A DNA stretch of 64,000 bases from Jacaranda mimosifolia. Lineage: Eukaryota > Streptophyta > Magnoliopsida > Lamiales > Bignoniaceae. The stretch covers positions 29,922,230 to 29,986,229 of the forward strand of contig CM032121.1 in NCBI GenBank assembly GCA_018894105.1, given 5' to 3'. A program made the translations under genes and the position numbers. A model generated the notes under the pieces. It saw only the letters and a list, made by a program, of their open reading frames with translations, did no database searches and was not told the origin of the DNA. Below, piece by piece: positions 57,111 to 64,000 of the stretch; within the stretch, counting starts at the first letter, position 1, and each line of letters begins with the position of its first letter.

Positions 57111-57168
57111 AGCCAGCCGGGTGGGTTTACAACTACAAAGGGCTAAGGATAAACCCACCCAGCTGGCT
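57111..57168. repeat. 19-bp inverted repeat inside the pol fragment
   Basis: AGCCAGCCGGGTGGGTTTA at 57111-57129 and its reverse complement with one mismatch at 57150-57168, separated by 20 bp. One arm corresponds to the normal pol text, so the other looks like a small inverted copy. Confidence 0.85.
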
Positions 57169-57221
57169 AAGGATATATTGGTGTTGTACCACTACTGCGC
57201 CATGGAAAGCCGCCTACTCTA

Positions 57222-57435
57222 TTGTTTTGGTGAGGATCCACATACGCAAGGTAAGTAATTTTCCATGCATTGATTCACTTGCTTCTATTGCCCATCAGTT
57301 TGTGGATGATAGGCGGTTCTAAGCAACATTGTTTTGGTGAGGATCCACGCATGCAAGGTAAGTAATTTTCCATGCATTGATTTACTTGCTTCCATTGCCC
57401 ATCAGTTTGTGGATGATAGACGGTGCTAAGTTGTT
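57222..57435. repeat. 107-bp tandem duplication inside the pol fragment
   Basis: TTGTTTTGGTGAGGATCCAC starts at 57222 and 57329. The two copies stay alignable to GGATGATAGRCGGTKCTAAG, with about seven differences. Confidence 0.93.
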
Positions 57436-58346
57436 GCTTCATTCCCAGCATGCTTAGAAGTTTCTTCCAAAATTCGGTAATGAAAACCCTATCCTTGTTG
57501 GATGTGATGCTACAAGGAAGACCGTGAAGCCTATAAATGAAATCTAGGAACGTCTGTGCTAAGTGTAAAGGTATAAAGGGGTGAGAAAGTGCAACGGAAT
57601 ATGCTTATTTAGTGAACCTGTCCGCCATTACCCAGAATATGGAATTGTCTTACGATTTGGTAGATGCTTAGTAAAATCCATCATTAAATGTTTCCAAGCG
57701 TGATCAGGAACTGATAGAGGCTTTAGCAACCCTGGGGTATTTATATTTTGGTGTTTATTTTGTTGGTAGATGTGGTATTCAGCAACAAAAGACTATACCA
57801 TTTTGGTGATCCTAGATCTCAGGAAAGTAGTTCTAACTCTTTAGAGAGTATCCTAGCTACTATATCCTCTAATATATAGTTGATGAGTAAAATTGTTACA
57901 TGATAACTATTCTCAGTTCAATACTGGAGCGACGTAAATCCTTCCTTTATATCTCACTATCTAATCCTTGTAAGAGAAGAGAGACATATCGTTTCTGAAA
58001 TGGCTTCTTCAAATTTGTGATCACTCTTGTAACTCTCTTCCAACTTTTTGATCCAAGCAGGCTAAGATAATGTGATGGCTTCGTAGTTGGCAACTCTTTC
58101 ATCTTTCCCAGACCAAGCATCAGCTGCAGTGTTTTCCCTTCCTTCCCTGTATTCAATGGTGTAGTTAGAACCCAACAGTTTGTTGGGTGTTTCGACCATC
58201 AGATACCCCTCATACATACCTGACGATAGAAATCAATCATAATTCTGAAATCAAGTTTTGGTACGAGATGTTGACAAGATAGGTAGAGCTGATTTTACTT
58301 TTGCACCCTCAAAATAGGCTAATTGATAAGCTGTAATATTTAAAAG

Positions 58347-58362
58347 AGAGAGAGAGAGAGAG
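58347..58362. repeat. (GA)n microsatellite
   Basis: Eight to nine GA units immediately before the first TCGCTA palindrome. Confidence 0.85.
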
Positions 58363-60034
58363 AGTCGCTACTGATAGTAGCGACTAATATAATACCAAAA
58401 ATGCTAAAATAAAAAAAGAATCGCTAGTGTTAATAGCGAATATTTTGTAAATTATAATAAAAAAAATGCTGCAATTTATTATATTCATAAAATGTTATTG
58501 TAAATTATAATAATAAGAAAATAATCTCTACTATTTATTATTAGTATAAAAAATGCTACTATTATTAGGTTATTGTGTAAATTGTAATATTAAAAAGAAA
58601 TATCGTAATATGAATAGCGCGTGTGAATTGTAATATTCAAAAAATCTACTATTAAAAATAGTAATCGCTACAACTGTAAGTTATTCTTTAAATTGTAATA
58701 TTAAAAAAAAAGGAAGTGCTACTGTTATTAAGCAAATATTGTGAATTGTAATATGAAAAATAAATAATATGTACTATTTATTATTAGCATAAAAAAGCGG
58801 CTTAAAATTTTAATATCAAAAAAATAATTGCCACTATTATTAGCGATTAGTGTGTGAAATGTACTATTAGGAAAAAAAAGATTGCTACTATGATTATCGA
58901 TTATTGTATAAATTATAATATTAAATTGTGTAATATTCATAAGGTAGAAAAAATATAAAAAGTAATATTAAAAAAAGGTAATCGCTACTACTATTGGCGA
59001 TTTTTGAAATTGTAGTATTAGAAGAAATAGAACTATTAATTTAAAAAGGGGTAAAAAAATCGCTACTACTATTAGCGATCATATATCGCCAAGATGGTTA
59101 GCGACAATTTAAAAAAAAATCTAAAATTAAAAGAAATAATTATCGCTAACCTTGTTAGCGATTTATTGTATATATATTTTTTAATAAATACTTATATCGC
59201 TAATGTTATTAGCGATTATTGTATAGCCTTTTTTAACTATTTGTTCATTATTATGTATTTTATTAAATTGTAATATTAAAAAAAAAATATTCATAAAATA
59301 ATCGCAACTCTTTGTTCATTATTATGTATTTTGTTAAATTGTAATATTAAAAAAAATTATTTATAAAACAATTGCTACTATGAAAAAAGTATCGCTAGGC
59401 TATTTAGCGACAATTTTAAAAAAAAAAATTGTCACATTTAAAAGAAATTATCGCTACCCTAGCTAGCGATATTACTCTATAATTTTTTTTAAAAAAAATA
59501 CTTATATCGCTAATGGTATTAGCGATTATTGCATAGCCTTATTTTACCATTTTTTTTATTATTTATTTTATTAAATTGTAATATTAAAAAAATTTATTCA
59601 TAAAACAATCGCTACTATTTATTTATTCATAAATAAATAAAATTTATTCATTTTACTATTTGTGTAAAAGTGTAACAAAAAATTTTAGAGTGTGGGATTT
59701 TCTAAAAAAAATATCGCCAAGATGGATAGCGACAATTTAAAAAAAATCTAAAATTAAAAGAAATAATTATCGCTAACCTTGTAAGCGATTTTATTGTATA
59801 TATATATATATTTTTAAAAAAAAATACTTATATCGCTAGTGGTATTAGCGATTATTGTGTAGATCTATACCATTTAAAAAATATAGATTTTATTCAAACA
59901 TAAAATGGATAGATTGAGTAGCAATTTAATTGAAAAAATAATAAAGCTTAGTGTATATATATATATTAAATTATTTAATTATTCAAACATTATTTCGATA
60001 CTTTGAGTAGTGATTAAACTTAAAAAAAAAAAAA

Positions 60035-60072
<38 letters not shown>

Positions 60073-60850
60073 TATATTGCTAAAACCAAAAATCGCTAGA
60101 CTAAAAAGCGATTTAATTGGAAAAGTAACAAAAAAGTTGTGTGTATATATATGTAAATGTTATATTATTCAAACACATTCTGCCCAAATTAGTCGCCACC
60201 TAAAAAAGCAACTAATTAGTGATTTTCCTTTTTTAAATTATGGTAATCACTATACATTGCTTATTATTACATCTTGTGATACCCTAACATACTTTTTTAT
60301 AGTGATTTTTTTTTTGGTAAATTATTGTAATCATTACACATTTTTTATTATTATATTTAATCAATCAATTATTGATAGCGACTTTTTCTTTATTTATTAT
60401 ATCAATTTATATATTTATTTTTTATTTTCTTTTTTATTTATTATATTAAGTTATATTTTAATCACTACATTAAGTAGCGATTTCATTGTTCTTTTCTTTT
60501 CCTTTTTTTTATTTATTGTAATCATTATAGATTATAGTTATTTTTTCATTATAGATTATAGTTATTTTTTCTTTTTTTATTATATTATGCCACATATTAT
60601 ATTACTTGTTTGTCTATTTTCCTTTTTATATATTATATTAAGTTAAATTGTTGGTTTTTTTTAAATTAGTGTAATAATTATACTTTATTTATTACAGTAT
60701 TTTATAATACTAATTTATGATAGAATTTCTTTTTTTATTTATAATATTAAATTATAGTTTACACTCTTCCTTAAGTAGCGATTCCTTATTATTTTGGGTT
60801 ACTGTAATCATTATACTTTATTTATTATCGTATTTTATAATACTCAACAA
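58363..60850. mobile_element. TCGCTA/TAGCGA palindrome array, probably CACTA subterminal region
   Basis: Dozens of TCGCTA and TAGCGA words, often as facing pairs: e.g. AGTCGCTACT-GAT-AGTAGCGACT at 58362-58384, ATCGCTACTACTATTAGCGAT at about 59059, TATCGCTAATGGTATTAGCG at about 59506. Arrays of such inverted short motifs bind the transposase at CACTA (En/Spm) ends, and TCGCTA-type motifs are familiar in that superfamily. I found neither CACTA termini nor transposase coding, so the class is inferred. Microsatellite (TC)n-(TA)n at 60035-60078. Confidence 0.5.
59085..60000. repeat. Three imperfect tandem repeats of 306-326 bp
   Basis: Units start at about 59085 (ATCGCCAAGATGGTTAGCGA), 59391 (ATCGCTAGGCTATTTAGCGA) and 59713 (ATCGCCAAGATGGATAGCGA). 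Each also has ACTTATATCGCTA followed by TATTAGCGATTATTG at 59191, 59501 and 59827. Confidence 0.88.
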
Positions 60851-60899
60851 AATATTGTTAGGTAGACCTTTTCTATTTTCTTTTTAGTTTATTACCTTT

Positions 60900-61434
60900 T
60901 CGTATTTTATGGATTGATTTAGATTTTTTTTAAAAATCAATCGGATTGGATCGATTTTCAATTTTGATCTCAAAAATCGATCCAATCCAAACCAAATCGA
61001 AATTTATATACTAATAAGTTAAAAGAATATATATCTTAATTGTAAAATATATAAATAAATTAAAATAAACTAAACCTAGGATTTTTTCACTTTCAAAAAT
61101 CAAATACATAGGAATAATTATTGTGGACTTATAATTTTATAGTTGTGTGTTCTTACATAATTTAACTTAATTCCACAATATTAGTGTGATATGATAGCTA
61201 AATGAAATTTACAAATTAATTGATTAAAATAGTTTAGTTATCAAGAGTAACTTGTCAAATATTTCAATTAAGAATTTAAATTGAAAAATCGGATTAACCG
61301 ATCCAAGCCAAACCGATTTAAAATGGATTGGATTGAATCGGATTTACAATAAAAATTTAACCGATCTAATATATATTATATAATTTGGATCCGTTGATTT
61401 TTTGTCCCAAAATCGATCCAAATCGAACTGCGAA
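60900..61434. mobile_element. hAT-like remnant
   Basis: Repeated TCGATCCAAATC/GATTTGGATCGA-type words around an AT-rich core, with a right end CGAACACCCCTA (61423-61434), whose complement TAGGGGTGTTCG is a common end of small plant hAT elements. The matching left end was not found, so it is truncated. Confidence 0.4.
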
Positions 61435-64000
61435 CACCCCTATTAAATTTTTTTATAACAGAACACTTTCATGGCCAAAATTATTAGTCATTCTTATATT
61501 ATTGATGTAATTTGGAGACTGATATACACATTTATCAATTTAAAAGTAAAGACTACCAACAAAAACGTATATATATTAGTAGCAGAAAAAGATATTCATC
61601 ATCATATATAGCAAAAGAAACATAAGTAACATTCTAATTTTTTTTTCTCTCTCTTTCAAATAGGTAATTTTGGTTTTTGGTTACCGGCCGAGTCATTTCT
61701 AAATTCAAATTATATTTTAAATTTAAATTATATTTTAATTAACATGTGGGTTGTGGGGGGAAAATTGGCGAGGCCTAAATTATGGGACTAAAAGTACGAT
61801 TTTTAATAAAATTTGAGAATTTAATAAAAAAAATTAGATTTTAAATTAGATTTTATTAAACATGTCATTTCTAAATTTAAATTATATTTTAGATTCTAAT
61901 GATTATAAATTATACATGGAAATAATAAAATTACAAATAATTTTTAAATTTTAATTTGAATTATTTTTTGATCTTTATTTAATGATATTATTAATGTAGT
62001 TTGTAAAATTATCGTAATTTTTTTTTAATAACTTTCATAAATAAATATAAAATATTCCTAAATTTTTTCATGAAATTTAATTTTTTAAACATTATACATT
62101 AAAGAATTTATTGTGTAAAATGTTTTAAAATATTCAAAAGTATTTAAAAAAAAACTAAATTAAATAATTATTTTCCAAACATGAGAAAACTTGTAATTTG
62201 TACTTATTAATTTTTCATGTTTGGAAATTTATTTAGTTATCAACTTGTTAAACTTGTTGTTATTTCTAAAAATTAGTTAATTTGAAACTAAAATTTAAAA
62301 TTTATATTTTATAATTTTTCATTATAAATTAATATTTAAATTTCAAAAAAAAATTCTAAAAATGTTTACGCAATAAAAATAAATTCTTTAATTTATAATA
62401 ATTTTGTAAAAGCAAATGTGAGTAGAAAAAAAATTCGCATTAAGAGAAAGGAAAACTTGCTTTCCGAAAATGGATGTCTGCCATTTTTCCTTCTAGTCGT
62501 GTGGGCGGGCCCCAATGACACAAATAAATTAAAAAGAAAAAAGAAAAAAATCCATAAAATAAAACTAATTCCTTTTGACTGATTGCGAGGGCCCATTACC
62601 TAAACCAACAAAAAACGAAACGCAGAACAACCAGCACACAAATTGGAATTTGCAAACAAACAAAGTACTCCTTTTTCAAAACGATGCCGTTTCGCAGCAA
62701 AAGAAAACAAAAAAATGTAGAAAAACACACACGCCAAATGCACTGTTCACACGTGCTTCATATATATATATATATGTAATATATAATAAAATAATAATAA
62801 ATATATATAATATAATTATAAAAACAAAATAATCTAATAATAATAATAATAAAGTACTAAAATATTGGTGATTCAATAGTTAGCAATTTGGATTTAGGTA
62901 GTTCACCAAGCATTTTTCCAGTACTCCCACCATCAATGTAATCGCCTTGTCCAATAGCGCAAATGACACTAATGGACTGACATGATGACTAAAGCAAGGA
63001 TGGTCTACTGAGCATAATAATTGCATAGCTAGCTAAAATGGCTGGTGACGTACATTGGTTCTGACATAGCGTATCAACATGGATAATAGCGACGAAGGAT
63101 TTAGTGTTTCTATATTCCAAATTCTTTTCTTTTAAATATTATTAACAAATATATTTCTTATTTCCATTTTCAATTTCCATTTCCATGATTTCTAAAATTT
63201 GAAAAGTTAGTTATTGGAAATGAGCTGAAAATGAGTTTGTATTTAGATGAGATGTTGGAAATATAATGATTATGTTGATTTTAATAGGTTGTAGGTGAAG
63301 AGAGATAGAAATAATAGAATAAAGAGAGAAGATATAAAGGTTATGGAAAAAGATATGTAGGTTATTGAAAAATGCGTTTTGAAAATTATTTTTAATTATT
63401 TATTAAACAAATAAGCGTAATATTTATATGGACCTATCTATGTGGCAAACATTCTAATTTTGATTGCGGTGATGGGCCTAAATTATTACACAATTTGGTG
63501 CTAGTATTAGGTTTGTATTTGATATTAGTATTAGGCCTAGCTTTATTACACTATTTGGTTTTAGTATTAAATTTGTATTTAGTGTTAGAACTAGGCCTAA
63601 CTTTATTAATGTGTTAACTTGGCCCAAAATTTCAATCAAATACCAATAACTCAACATCCATCAATTTTTTCATACTCCTTTCCTAGCCCACAGTATTTAA
63701 ACAAAACATATTTCTCATGGCCAATGCACACAATAAATTTCAAATCCAATGAAATTCTTATCCTTTTAGAGCTATAAATATTAAAATAAGCCCATAGTTA
63801 ATGGTTTGGTTTTTTCATAAAACTCGTTCATCCTTAAGTAGTTTACAAAACACTTTTAAATCCTCACATACTGTAGCATTACTAATAATTACACACAATT
63901 TAAATTTTTATGCTTGTCTTTTCAAAATGTTACCTTTTTTCCACCAACACTTCATCACTTCAATTAAACAATACATTATTTAGAAAATTATGCTATTCGT
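61435..64000. other. AT-rich spacer to the window end
   Basis: Long A/T-rich runs. 62400-62760 is less AT-rich with an AAACGATGCCGTTT palindrome (62679-62692), a word often seen in plant upstream regions. (TA)n at about 62761-62776 and (AAT)n at 62833-62852. No gene supported. Confidence 0.5.
63475..63605. repeat. 59-60-bp tandem repeat
   Basis: GGCCTA starts at 63475, 63534 and 63594. Units read GGCCTA..TTATTACAC.ATTTGG followed by TTAGTATTA..TTTGTATTT. Two full copies and a partial one. Confidence 0.9.

Larger units (their letters stand above)
56650..58300 (-). pseudogene. pol: Chromodomain-type Ty3/gypsy pol fragment (RNase H end to chromodomain)
   Basis: On the minus strand from the right: EYREGRENTAADAW (RNase H end, about 58150), decayed integrase zinc region, HAWKHLMMDFTKHLPN (integrase start, about 57690), WYNTNIS (57185), MARVEQLLRDKQHML (57070), a GDFVYLKLKPY-like region with stops, and at the left LPEEEAT, stop, EGYYVITKQFPK (56790-56725). 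In intact relatives that last piece is the end of the chromodomain (ATWE). This marks a chromovirus-type gypsy (Tekay-like), a different group from E1-E3. It has many stops, a 107-bp internal duplication, and no LTRs in view. Confidence 0.75.

Noticed and set aside
60062..60646. 194-codon hydrophobic ORF
   Set aside because: Low-complexity T-rich DNA translated to Ile/Phe/Leu/Tyr runs, inside the TCGCTA array. No sign of a real membrane protein.

Overview
This window is repeat-rich nuclear DNA of a flowering plant, most likely a eudicot. It is AT-rich and holds Ty3/gypsy, Mutator-like (MULE), hAT and probably CACTA elements. Only two host genes are clear: a RALF34-type peptide hormone gene (49199-49579, minus) and a tRNA-Arg(UCU) gene (56045-56117, minus). 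The genus cannot be named from the sequence. Nothing prokaryotic is present: no operon, CRISPR array or phage.

Layout. 1-8991: a Ty3/gypsy element of the Tat type (E1) on the minus strand, cut off by the window edge, with its 5' LTR at 8305-8991. 8992-13355: AT-rich spacer. 13356-25034: a non-autonomous hAT element with an 8-bp target duplication. It is split by a complete sister copy of E1 (E2, 13719-24385, plus strand, two LTRs). 25505-26209: a second non-autonomous hAT element. 26630-29050: LTR-like DNA and a fragment of a third antisense retroelement ORF. 29377-34725: a decayed MULE transposase gene containing a perfect-TSD solo LTR (30823-31911), with a third hAT element in its 5' flank (33253-33946). 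34727-45885: a third gypsy element (E3, minus strand). It has a 5' LTR of the same family as the solo LTR, an antisense ORF remnant, but no visible 3' LTR. 45886-49198: spacer. 49199-49579: the RALF gene. 50600-52636: diverged duplications and a Helitron-like 3' end. 52831-54470: a deleted MULE with inverted repeats of about 90 bp. 56045-56117: the tRNA. 56650-58300: a chromodomain-type gypsy pol fragment. 58360-60850: an array of TCGCTA/TAGCGA palindromes of CACTA character. 60900-64000: a hAT-like remnant and AT-rich spacer.

How the parts work together. E1 and E2 share one architecture: a single gag-pol frame, a convergent pol/antisense junction filled with 66- or 68-bp tandem repeats, then an additional ORF (aORF) on the opposite strand. 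The aORF has GT-AG introns that restore its frame exactly. E3 and the 27841-29050 fragment suggest antisense ORFs in other gypsy lineages too. All retroelement copies here are dead. Many of their premature stops are C-to-T type changes (CAA, CAG, CGA or TGG turned into stops), as expected of long-methylated DNA. The spliced antisense gene and its repeat-filled convergent junction are the best candidates for a poorly described system in this window.
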